A stretch of 64,000 nt of DNA from positions 3,596,001-3,660,000 of the forward strand of contig JANUWF010001165.1 in assembly GCA_026120185.1 (NCBI GenBank), given 5' to 3'. Below, one piece after another: positions 11,324-22,636 of this stretch. The translations under genes and the position numbers were made by a program. This stretch comes from Voacanga thouarsii (lineage: Eukaryota > Streptophyta > Magnoliopsida > Gentianales > Apocynaceae). Every line of letters begins with the position of its first letter. Positions within the stretch are counted from its first letter, which is position 1. Under the pieces are notes generated by a model. That model did no database searches. It was not told the origin of the DNA and saw only the letters and a program-made list of their open reading frames with translations.

Positions 11324-12170
11324 TAATAGGAATCCACTCAAGCATGATGCCGAAGCTAACGAAGGGGGATGAAGATTCAAAGCTTACTCCATGGTACCAA
11401 GGAAGAATTTAAATTACGAAGACTTTCAATGGAGGATTCAAGCTAAATAAGCCACCAAGCTAAGGAATAAGAAGATAGTAAAGAAGTGGGTGCCAAAGGG
11501 AAGCTTGAAAGTCCTTCAAGATGACAAATCAAGAATAAGAAAGTTGTCAAGCAATAGAGGATCAAAGAAGGGCCTAGAAGCTCAAAGATTGAATGACAAT
11601 TAGTGTGGAGGGCTAAGGGAGCACAAAAGGAGGCCAAAAACACAAGAAAAGCAAATTGTGTGGACAACAGCGAGGGCCCGATGCCAGGCCTAACAATCCC
11701 ACATGGCGCCAGGCCCTCTCGGCGCATTGGCCAATTTTGGTAGCACCAACCTGGGGCTAGGCCTATCTAGTCGACCTCACGCCAGGTTAGTTCGAGCACA
11801 ACCTTGTTTTGATGATTTTTCCTATTTTATTTTTGTTTGTTTTCAATTTAGTTCCCACGAATTTTATTATGTAATAGGGATGTTTTTGACCTTTTAAATA
11901 CTTGAATAGCTTACATTTCATCTTACCTTAGTTAGGTTTACATGCCTATATATATGGCATTATAAAATTTCAATGTAATAACTTTGAATATTGATAGAAA
12001 TTAAAGAGTCTCTTTTGAGAGCTTTTGAGATATGATTCCTTTTTGGGTAAATCCTATGAACATCAAGACCAATGTTAGGGCCTAGTCCTCCCTATGTATT
12101 GAGTCTATAAACCCTTTTAGGATAGATTAATTAGCTTGCTAATTTGGGTTTTAGGTTATTGATAATCTAA
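11324..12170 (+). repeat. 3' LTR of NC
   Basis: It follows the purine run AGGAAAGGGAAAA (11311-11323) and aligns with the 5' LTR. It carries an extra segment of about 40-50 bp near 11445-11485 that the left copy lacks. The end is placed by alignment only. Confidence 0.65.
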
Positions 12171-13219
12171 AGTTTTTGTTGGAGGTAAAGTTAGTTGCCT
12201 AAATCATCTTCTTCAAAGTGTTCTTGGTTCCTTTTTGAATCAAGGGAGTTTGGTTGTAATTTGGAAGACTTGATTCTCATTTCTAGTATTCTAAATTCTT
12301 CATTTTGGCTTAGGGTCCTAGTATTTGAAATGGGTATCTTGTTTCTTCACTAAATTCACTGTTTTGAGCTTTTTAATGGGTCTTGCATTTTGCCCCAAAT
12401 TTAGTCACGAATTCTTAGAAAATTAGCTCTAAGATCATATCAGGTAGGAATAAAGCCCTCTTGGACAAACTCTTCTCTCTATCTCAAGTTTGGATATCGA
12501 TTGGAGCATTATTACACTGGGAGAGTATTAATTACTTAAACTTTCTACCCCTCTATTAGTTTTGGTACCTTTTGGAGATGCTTTACCATGTTAATTCTTG
12601 GTCAATGAGGACATTGTCCAATTTAAGTGTGAGGGAGTGGTTTGGTGATATTCTTTGTCCAAGTTTTTCTGAATTTTCTTGGTATTAAGCTACTTTGGAA
12701 AATTTTGATTTGAAAAAATTTTTTGATTGAAAAATAACTTTGTTGGACGTTCCTTGAAAGTTTTGAAAATTTAATGATTTACATGTTTGGAACTTTTGGA
12801 GGTAATTTGCAGTGGAAGTATTTTCATTTTTCTATTCTTTCCACTTTAGTGATTTTGGTCTTCTTAGTTGTGTTTTATTGTTATATCTTTCTCCATTGAG
12901 GACAATGTCTAGTTAAGTGTGGGGGAGGAGGAATGAGGTTGAAGAAATATTGTTCCACATCATCTGTGAACATTATTCAAAATTTTAGTAGTTTTCATTG
13001 TTTAACAAGTTTGTAATTCTTTTTCTTACTTAGATATGATTTTTTGTCATTCAATTGGTTGATCTTTATGAAATCAGTTTATTTGATAGGATACTGTCAA
13101 GACTTGAGAATTTTAATTAATCTTTCTTATGAATTTGTTTTTAAATGTTATTTAACTTATCTAGTTTGAATATGAATGATATGATAAATGTTGGGAAATT
13201 TTGTTGGCTTACTCTTGTA
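12171..13219 (+). other. AL-1 internal region, right of NC
   Basis: Non-coding T-rich sequence. It contains two polypurine-like motifs preceded by TGAGGACA: one at 12604-12640 (TTTAAGTGTGAGGGAGTGG) and one at 12896-12930 (TTAAGTGTGGGGGAGGAG). A similar motif lies in AL-2. No open frame with a recognisable domain. Confidence 0.6.
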
Positions 13220-16200
13220 ATATGTGTGACACCCCATCTAAAGCCAACCCTAGAGTAAGGTGGATGGGATGCATATCATGCCATCATACATAAAATATAC
13301 CGTTTGAATGATTTTGTGTGCCTTAAAATTGTGGTTTACAGGTTTAATAGTTTATTTATGCTTGTTGGGTAGAAAGGGTAAAAAAGGTAATTTTTCTTGA
13401 GGACAAAATAAGAAGATGGCTTGAGGTTTAAATAAAAAGAATATTTAGGTGAGAAAATAAGAATAAGAGTTAGTGTGGTTAAGTGGTTAGAGCTTTGTAA
13501 TTTAATATCTAAGGTCTTGAGTTCAAATCCCATCACTTAAGTTTTATTCATATTTATCTTAGCCATGTTTGAATTTTTGTTTTTCTTACATTCCTTGAAG
13601 ATAGGAATGTTGTCTTAAAGAAGACATAATGGTGATGTCTTGATCATGTGGTCTTGTCCTAAAAAGAATTCTAGAAGAATTCTTATCCCCTTTAATTTTG
13701 CTAGCCATGTCCTAACATCTTTGAAATTTAAACCACTCTTAATTCTTTAATTCTTTTTTAGTCATAAAAATTCTGAGATAATTCCCTAAGCTTAGAATTC
13801 AAATATCCCAGCTCTTGTGGGATAAAGATGGCCTAAAGTAGGGAGGGAAATTAGGTAGAGGTTCCAATAAATAAAAAACACCATAGCTATTTCTTCAAAA
13901 CTCCATCTTCATTTTGTTCATATTTTGGTAAAAAAAATTGGAAAATTTTATAGATTTCCTTCAAGGCTATTTTTGAAAATTGCAACAAGTTTTCCTACGT
14001 AGTTTTTGCAAGAAAACCAGTCATTTTATGTAAAGACGAAGGCTGGAAATTCCTTGAATTTTTGGAGCTGTACAAACAGTCCTAAACCAGAATTTTTTTC
14101 CAGTAAACTAGCAATATTGAATATGAACTTGAAGCCACCCATTAGAACATATGAACAGCTGGAACTTCCTCTATTCTTCTTCAAGATGAATGCTGGAAAA
14201 CCACAATTAAAAGACCTTCAAACACCCTTAAAATCTAGCTGCAAAATTGTGCCAAAAAGGACAAAAAATTCTGCACTAAAACCATTTCAATTCCAAGTGT
14301 TCTTGAGCTTTAATTCCACAAAATTTTCCAACTTTGTCTCTTCATGGCTATGGCCGAAATTATTCAGCAAACCTCATTGAATTTCAGCCCTTGTACAGCC
14401 ATGAACTGAACATCTTGGCTTCCCCACCAACCTTGAGTAATATGACTCCATTATCATACCTCAAAAAGCTCCTATTATCACTCTATCCAAAACTTGTTCA
14501 AACTTCAAATTAAATTCTAGATTTTGTTACATTAAAACACTCCTCTAGCTAATTGATAAAACCAGAAGATCCTCTACCATTTCATGATCATTTTTTGCTA
14601 GCCTTAAGTTTGAACAACTCTCCATCCTTTGGTTGAAACATATCTAATTCAGCTATACACCATTGAAGAACAAGAAAACATCCAAGAGCAAACACCATTA
14701 AACAATCATATACCTTAAACAACTTCACCTTTTTCTCCATTTGAATTTTAAAAAAAAAAAATTCTGAAACTCTCTCTATCATTCTTGGATAACCGAAAGC
14801 TCCTTCTATTTTAAAACATTCGGCCATCACAATTCCAAACACACTCGAAATTCATCTTCTCTCAAACTCTCTCAAAAAACACCAAGAACACAAAGAACAT
14901 ACACTTCACATCTTCAAGTCTAAACCACTCCTAAACATCTCCAATCACTCCCAAACTATATTCAACCTATATTCTTCATTTTTGCACTTTATAACACCGA
15001 AACACATAAAGTTGAATTTCCAAACGGATCAAACCAACCTTTTTTGTTGAAGATTCGAAGAACGCCAAGAAGGTAAAATAAGAACAATCTCCTTGTTCTT
15101 CTTCTTCTATTCAACTTCTATTATCCTTTTCTATTCTCATTTGTTCCTCTCTCACACTCTCTCGCTCTTGGCCAAAATGGTGATGATCAACCATGGGCTA
15201 CTTTCGGACCACTAAAGGCCATCAAGCACTCAAGGATCTTCACTAACCAAGGAGAATCTTTCATCAAATGAACATCAATCAAGTATTTCTTCCTTAATCT
15301 CCCTTTTTAATTTTCAGAATCAAGACCCATAGATGTTGATAGGTTGATTGAATAAAGTAGGGGTTGAGGATATGTATGTGGGTGAAGGGGATGGGTTAAG
15401 ACATGAGAATTGGAATGAATGTTATACCTTATGGATTTTGCTTTAGAATCACTATATGTTCATCATGATTAATGAAGGGTAGGGATGTTTTGATGCATGT
15501 TAGATTTTATGCCACTATTGTTGATTGGGCCTTCATGATATTATTTTTCAATAAAGCCATAGGTAGTATTATGCCTAGTAGAAGATCATCCATGTTGTAG
15601 TATATATATTAATTCAAGTCTATGTTCATGGATAGATTAACATGTATTATGTAAGAATATGTTCATGGACCTTCTCTAACAATAGAAAATTATGGTAATA
15701 ACTATTTTTTTTATTAATTCTAGAATTATTTTTACTAACTTTATTACTATTAATTTAATTAGTACTATTATTCAATTTAATCTACAAAATCTGAAAAACA
15801 TCATGTAGGTTTGAAATAGTAGATTATTTTAAAATATTATTATTTTATTAGTTAAATAAATAACATCTTTTTATTAAAAATAAATAATAAAATATTGAAA
15901 TTAATTAATATCAAATGACTTTGTAGACCATATTAAAAATATTAGTTAGCCTTACTAGAACTTTTTTCTATACCCATAAATATTAGTTATATTAAAATTT
16001 ATTTATTATTTATTAATTAAAAATTCAGTATAATTCATTTATTATTAATTTTATTGGTTATTTATTATCTATTAATTATTAGCTAAAATTAGGTATAATT
16101 TATTATTTATAATAATACTATTTGGATTTACTATTTACCAATATTATTTAGGATTTATTATTATCTAATATTTAACACTAGTTTTATTTATTAGCAATAT

Positions 16201-17380
16201 TACTCGTTATTTATTATTTGAAAATATAATTGGTTATTATTTATTTTATAACATCTATTTATTTTAACTTATCAAGCTAGTTTTATTTTATAAAATACTT
16301 TATCAACTATTATTAAAGCTTAAGACATTGCGGTCATGGTTATTTATTGTAGGGGCTAGTTGAACTAGGAATTATTTATTTAAGGCAAATATGGTCTGGA
16401 TATTATTTTATACCTTTTGTTTACCCTAGGTGGGGTTAGGTTGACCTTGGAAGACTTTTGAACTCAAGAAGAGCAAAAGATCAGGTAAGTTCCTGTATGA
16501 AACCATTTGAAGATCAAAGTTATTGTGGTAAGTCAACTTAATGTATACAAGTATTTGTACTATAAAGGTAATTGTGGAAAATTTTCCTTTTCATTTCAGT
16601 CAAGCAAATCATTTATAATTAAGCAAACAATTTTACACAAAACGTTAAACTTTTCTTAAAAACCCAACTTTGGCAAGAATTTTAAAAACCATAATTGCTA
16701 TTTCCAAGTGAATCATTGTATGATCTTTCTTCTCCCAAGTGGGACAAACAACGTTGAGTACTGAATAAGGGTAGACTACTAGGACTAGTCTTTGAAGGGT
16801 TAGGGTAAATCTCTCAGTAGGTGTCTACCTCTGAGCGGCGAGTCTTTCCCTAATAGGATGCCAATCCTATAGGTCATACCGGTTGGAGCTAGTAAGTTCA
16901 ATCAAGTGGACTTTGTATTTTCGAAGTGGACAACCGGTAAGTTTGGGTGTAGAGATGGAGGAGTATCTTACTCGATAAGCTGTACACCTACCTTGTGTCA
17001 GTATGCACAAAGTGTGGCATTCTAATCGTTATATTGTCATGGTGCACAAAGTGTGGTGCCATAGCTACCTCTTTTGAGTGGTTGTATTTATTGTACACAT
17101 GTATGGTTTGGAAAGAAAAACACCATTCTTCGTTTGTGAAATATATTTGAGGTTTGCCAGCACTTTCTTTTATGAAACTTTCACAACTTACATACATGAA
17201 CTATTTTAACCAAAATACTCAAAGTACACATGGGTTTACTGAGATTTATGTCTCACCACCTTTTATACCATATTTTCAGGTCAATCCTGCTATGAAGGTT
17301 ATTAGCTAGAGAATTGCCGATCTTTTGAAGACTCATTGTTATTTTCCTATGTAATTCATTTCAGAGGCAATAGTAGACAT

Positions 17381-17411
<31 letters not shown>

Positions 17412-17572
17412 TTTTGGACTTGTTCATGTATTACTTAGGTTGTAATAAATTTTATTTTGAATTATTCCTTTCATTTATTTTATGTGTCCTAGTTATAAAG
17501 ACCCCTTGTCCTGTGGATGGGGCGACATCCCCAGCCCTAATAGGGGCCTAGGCAGTGGGGTGTTACAATATG
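13220..17572 (+). mobile_element. GL solo LTR 1 with target duplication ATATG
   Basis: A single LTR (13225-17567, 4343 bp) starts TGTGACACCCC and ends GTGTTACA. It is flanked by perfect 5-bp direct repeats ATATG at 13220-13224 and 17568-17572. No internal element sequence is attached, so it is a solo LTR formed by recombination between the two LTRs of a full copy. It interrupts the internal region of AL-1. Its sequence is more diverged from GL-A than GL-B is. The tRNA-like module is at 13468-13536 (box A TGGTTAAGTGG at 13476-13486). Confidence 0.93.
13468..13536 (+). promoter_or_regulatory. tRNA-like box A/box B module in GL solo LTR 1
   Basis: Box A-like TGGTTAAGTGG (13476-13486) and box B-like GAGTTCAAATCCC (about 13519-13531), 251 bp from the LTR start. 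This is the best box A of the five copies. Confidence 0.6.
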
Positions 17573-18305
17573 GGTTTAAACTTTGGTTTGCTTTGAGTTG
17601 TGATAAGGAATGAGAGGAGACACAAGATCTTTGAGAGGAAAGATTGTTGGAAATTTTTGTGAGTTAAAAAATTAAGAAAAATGAGTTGATTATTATTTCC
17701 TCTTTAAAGATGAGAAAGTATTATTTTTGCTTGATATGGGGGCCAATATGTATAGTGAAGAGAAATCCACTTTCTTGAGGCTATGAATTCCCTCAAGCAA
17801 AAAGAGAGGAAAAATTTTGAAAAATAATGAGTGATTACTATAAGAGGGCCAATAAAGTGTGTGAAGGAAAATCCATGCACTTGAGGCTTTCAATTCCCTA
17901 AGTCATTAAAAAAATTTTTGAGAGAACAAGATTAAAGTGCTTTCTGTACATCATGACTTGAGTTGTATAATTTTTGGATTTATAATGTTTGAGTTGGTAG
18001 ATGGCTTAACTTATGTGATTCATTTTGTTTTTATTTTTACTTAAAGAGTGAAATAATTTTCTTAAACTAAGGTATACACTTGATTAATTTGACTGCAAGA
18101 GTTTTGTGATGTCTTGTCAAATGCTTCAAAGTTTGCATTGTTTTCAAAGGGTGTAAAGGACACAAGTTTTATCTAAAAGTTGAAGAGAAGTTATAATCCT
18201 TGCTATGTTAAAAAAAAAAAAAAAAAAAATTGGAACGAGAAAGAACTTGTGTTCTCTTGATGATTTTCTTGATTAAAGTGTTTTGCTTGAAGATAAGCAA
18301 AAGTT
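17573..18305 (+). other. AL-1 internal region, 3' non-coding part
   Basis: Sequence between the solo LTR and the AL-1 terminal polypurine tract. It has no recognisable gene. GAAATCCACTTTCTTGAGGC near 17760 has a counterpart in the matching region of AL-2 (around 32475 on the minus strand), which shows the two elements share this 3' region. An A run of about 20 lies near 18210-18229. Confidence 0.6.
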
Positions 18306-18319
18306 CAAGTGTGGGGGTA
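18306..18319 (+). promoter_or_regulatory. Terminal polypurine-like tract of AL-1
   Basis: CAAGTGTGGGGGTA directly precedes the LTR start TGTGATAAGG. It follows TTGCTTGAAGATAAGCAAAA, the usual context of this motif in Athila-like elements. Confidence 0.75.
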
Positions 18320-19579
18320 TGTGATAAGGGGCTAAAATCACTATTATTTTTCTAGTAATTTGAGGTTGTTTTGAGATATATTTGTTGTAATAACTAGGCA
18401 TATTCCTTTCTATTTGACATTTTGCATGTAAAAAGTGTTTTTGACAAATTTGTGCAGATTTGAGTTAAATTCAAGTAAAATTGGAGAAATTCTAGAATGC
18501 ACCAGTCGCGTGGCCCAGCCAATAGACCAAGCGCCGAGTCTATTCTGGTTAAGCAGAGGAAACCGAGCAAATTTTATGAAGAAAACAGAACAGACCTGGC
18601 GCCAGGTAGGTTGACTGGACCAAGCGCCAAGTCCACTATGGAAGGCGAAAATCCTATGCAAGAATCTAGAAATTTTCCAATGATTTTGGTATTTTTCAAA
18701 TTCTACTCGGCCAGGAATTCCCAAACTATGAATTTAGCATCCAAGAGGCCTATAAAAGTAAGAGAAAACACAAGGAATGAAAGGTGAATCGAAGAGCATA
18801 AATTTCAATCTCTAAAAGAAGGAGGAATTCACCAAATCTAGGAGGGTTGTTCAAAAAAGTCTTCAAGGAAGAAGAAAGAGGCTTGTTTGTGAATGCTTTC
18901 TTTTATCTTTGTTTTCTTCATCTTAAACAAGTATATATTTTATGTTTCTGTTGTAATTTGACGTTGTTTTTTGGGATTCATGATTTATTGAGTTAATTAA
19001 GCCTTTTGATAAATTGATTATTATTCTTGGTATTTGATTACTTTTTTTTTCTTACGGAGTTGGTTGATTGATTTTTTTTATTAACTTTCTTGTTAAAGAG
19101 GGCAGTAATGATTTTAATTAATTAATTTCATATTTGATATCGCATAACTTGCTTGAAAAATAGGTTAATTGTCTAGAACATAGGTAATCAAAGGTTAGTT
19201 AATGATTGCTAGAATATGGATTCATTGACTAATTTCATATTTTAAATCACTTAGAAAATAGGGGTTTACATGAGGATTGATTTTAATGAATCTTTTGCAA
19301 AAGTTATTCGAGATAAAATATGTTCACTAATTTAGCTAGAAGGTATTGATTCTATGGATTGTAAATAAAGTGGGTCTATATTAAATCCTTCGTGAAGCCA
19401 AGATAATAGTTGATTGTGATATTGGTTAAGTGATTCATTATCATGTTTTCAAAAGCCTTTGTCTAAATTGCAGATTTTCACATCCTTGAGTTTTATATAT
19501 TTCTTTATTTTTCTTTTTATTATTTTCTCACTTTATTTGGTTGGTTAAACAATGAATGAAAAGTGATTAGTGTCTACTT
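18320..19579 (+). repeat. Right (3') LTR of AL-1, 3' end missing
   Basis: It starts TGTGATAAGGGGC and aligns with 5506 onwards from about 18631. It contains the GGCGCCAGG motif at 18598-18606. At about 19579 (GTGTCTACTT) it breaks off into GL-B pol sequence, whereas the left LTR continues for about 150 bp more. Confidence 0.85.
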
Positions 19580-19582
19580 GTG

Positions 19583-20341
19583 CAAGATAGATAGATTGTC
19601 ATCAGCAACTTGAAGTTGGTGCCAGATTTGAAGGGAGAAATTGTAGAGGCTCAACGAAACAACGCCGAATTTCAACACTTCAAGGATAAGGAGCTTAAGC
19701 GGCTAGGCAGTGAATTCCGTCAGGATGAAGCAGGAGTTTTCCATTTCAGAGAACGATTATGTGTACTCGGAGAGCCGCAATTGAAGGACAGAATTTTGGA
19801 GAAGGCGCACAAAAGCAAGTACGCCATTCATCCGGGGGAAGTCAAGATGTATCAGGATTTGAAGAGAGCATATTGGTGGCCTGGACTGAAGCGAGATGTG
19901 GTCAAGTACGTTTCGACTTGTCTCACCTGCCAGAAAGTTAAAGCAGAGTATAAGAAGTCAGTGGGGCTATTGCAGCCATTACCAGTGCTGGAATGGAAGT
20001 GGGAGGAGGTGACCATAGATTTCGTCACCGGACTTCCTATGTCAAAGACCCAGAAGGACGCCATATGGGTGGTGGTGGATCGACTGACCAAGTCGGCCCA
20101 TTTCATACCGGAAAATGTGAGGGACTCCATGGAGAAGCTGGCCCAGACTTAGGTTCGAGAAGTAGTCCGACTGCATGGAGTACCTTCGAGCATAGTATCT
20201 GACTGAGACCCGAGGTTTACATCTCGTTTTTGGGGAAAGTTCCAGGAGGCAATGGGGTCGAATTTGAAATTCAGTACGATGGCGCATCCGCAGACCGATG
20301 GGCAGTCAGAAAGGGTAATCTAAATATTAGAAGATATGTTG
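19583..20341 (+). pseudogene. GL-B integrase, N-terminal part
   Basis: This frame carries the integrase zinc-binding domain and the start of the core. From the Leu at 19610 (residue 1), the zinc residues are His67, His74, Cys104 and Cys107 (in CLTCQ), followed by the core Asp137 in VTIDFVTGLP. It stays in one frame up to the solo LTR but has stops at 20150-20152, 20204-20206 and 20321-20323. The last one sits at the same codon as the GL-A stop at 415-417 (after RVI, before ILED). It continues after the solo LTR at 24563. The cut lies between the integrase Glu and the following LRACVLDF segment. Confidence 0.93.
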
Positions 20342-22590
20342 TGTAACACCCCAAAACCTAGGCCCGACAGGGCCGGGGATGTCGCCCCGTCCAAAGGACA
20401 AGGGGTCTTTATAACTAGGTCACACAAAAGAAAATAAAAGTAATACTTTAAAATTGAACTTATTACGACCCAAAAATACATGAACAAATCCAAAATAAAT
20501 TGTTCGCTACCATCTCTCAAAACAACACATAAGAAAAATAACATAAAGTCTTCAAAGCATAGGCAACAAATCTAGCTATTCATCACCATAACAGGATCGA
20601 CCTGAAAACATGGCATAAATGCTGATGAGATAAAAATCTCAGTAAGTCCGTGTGTGCTTTGAGTGTTCAGTGAAAACAGTTCGTGGATGCAAAATGTGAA
20701 AACTTTGTAAGAGAAATATTAGCAAGCAATAAACATTAGTAAAAAAACAAGAGTGGTGTTTTCAGCTTTTCCAGCCATACATAATTTATAAGATCAACCA
20801 CTCAAAAGAAAGGATTATGGGTTACCACACATTGGGCCCCATAACCGGATGGTCAGTATGCCACACTTTGTGCATACTGCCGGTCAGAATGCCGACACTT
20901 TGTGCAAACTGACAAAAGGTAGGTGATCGGCCTAACGGGTAAGATACTCCTCATTCTCTATACCCAAACAACAACCGGGTGTCCATTCCGGCAAAACACA
21001 GTCACTTGACTGAAATAAAATTGCTAGCTCGGACCGGCATGACTAAGTAGTACTGACGTTTCTCTAAGTTGAGTTTTATCTTCTGGAGGTGGCCTCCTGC
21101 CAGAAGACTCACTCTTGCTCTTCAAAACTAGTACTACTAGCCTACCCTTATTGAGTACTCAATGGTAATTGTCCCACTTGGGAGAAAACTGATAAAATAT
21201 AGCTTTGCTTGAAAATGGCAATCAAGGGTTTCTAAAGTCCATGCCAAAATCAGTTTTAGAAATAGTTCAGTATTTGAGTAAAACTGCTTTGAAAATTTTC
21301 AAATAATTGGTTTGACTGAATCAAGAAAAGAAACAGTCCTTAATTGCCTTTACCAAATCAGTATTCACATACTTCGTGTTTAGCTTGCCATGGTAACCTT
21401 TTACAACAAACAAGTTTTATGCTGGAACTTACCTGATCCTTTGCTTGCTCAAATTCAAAAGTCTTCCAAGGCTGACCTAACCCCGCCTGGGGTAAACACA
21501 AGACATAAGGTTACATTCGGGTTATACCTGCCTTACATAAAAAATTTCTTAGCTCAACTAGTTACAACCATGACTAGCCATGACCCTAATGTCCTAAGCA
21601 TTAAGGCTAGGTGATAAAGAATTTTATAAAATAAGTCTAGTTTGATAAGTTAAAATAACTAGGGGTTCTAAAATAATTGCTAATAAATTATAGACTCAAA
21701 TAATAATTCTTGAGTGTTATTATTAGTAAATAAACTAAGGTTTGAATTTTAAATATTATTAAGTCCTAATACTATTTAATATTAAGAAATTTAAAAGTAG
21801 CTTTATAACAAATTAAATAAATAATAATTTTTAATTAATTTCGAAGAGATAATAAATAATTAATAATAATTAAAATTTATTAATAAATTATTTCAAATTT
21901 TCGTTTAATAAAAATATTAATAGTTTGATTTAATATTCTAATACAAATCCCCTAGTGTTTCGAATTTTTGAAGAAAATTATAGTAGTAATTTTAATTTAT
22001 GTAATAAAATTTGCTGATGAATATAACCTAGAATTGACAAGAAAATAATCTCACATCATGGTCTTCCTATTGCTAGCAAAAATTCACGATCTCATTCTCC
22101 ATCATCAAACAAGAAATTAATCTATTCATGAACAAACACTTGCACTATCTCATACTATCACATGGCCAAAATCCTACTAAGCATAATCAACAATCATGGT
22201 TTCGATGGAAAATAAGATCGTAAAAGCCTAATCACCTTTGGTGTCATAATATCTAATCATGCTTCAAACATCCATAAAGTTCATTAAGCATGAAGAACAT
22301 ATATTGGTTCAAAAGGGAAAACACATATATCCTAGTCAAATACAACCATCATCATGCCATAACTTCATTCCCCTAATCCACATGCATATACTCAATCTCC
22401 CAATCATAATCCATTTCTCTATCATCAACTAGGAGACATAATTTCAGAATTTAATAAGAGAAATTTAGGGATGAATACTTGATTGTCGAGTCCTTCGATG
22501 AAGATAAAAGAAGGTCCACGCGCAATGGAATGACTTGAATGGTCCAACGAAACAACATCCATGGTTGATGGTGGTCCAACCATTTCGGTT

Positions 22591-22636
<46 letters not shown>

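Larger units (their letters stand above)
8205..12170 (+). mobile_element. Small gypsy-type LTR element NC nested in AL-1 (gag-protease only)
   Basis: Two direct repeats of about 0.8 kb (8205 to about 9015, and 11324 to about 12170) flank a 2.3-kb internal region. An initiator tRNA-Met primer site follows the left repeat and the purine run AGGAAAGGGAAAA precedes the right one. The interior has relics of gag and an aspartic protease plus a Lys/Glu-rich linker, but no reverse transcriptase, RNase H or integrase, so it could only move with help. The right LTR end is uncertain by tens of bases, and I could not find a clean target duplication (left flank AGTAG). Confidence 0.7.
5506..19579 (+). mobile_element. 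Athila-like gypsy element AL-1, host of nested insertions
   Basis: Two homologous LTR parts (5506-6615 and 18320-19579) flank an internal region with a tRNA-Asp-type primer site (6625-6642) and a terminal AAGTGTGGGGG polypurine motif (18306-18319). The left LTR lacks its first part because GL-A is inserted there; the right LTR lacks its last part, replaced by GL-B at 19580. Nested inside are NC (8205 to about 12170) and a GL solo LTR (13225-17567). No reverse transcriptase or integrase is visible in what remains, so it is either a non-autonomous element or a heavily deleted one. The Athila-like label rests on the primer site, the 9-nt gap between LTR and primer site, and the polypurine motif. 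Confidence 0.75.

Noticed and set aside
14006..14380. 124-codon open frame in GL solo LTR 1
   Set aside because: It lies inside an LTR and the aligned parts of the other GL LTRs open different frames with unrelated products, so it is not conserved as protein.
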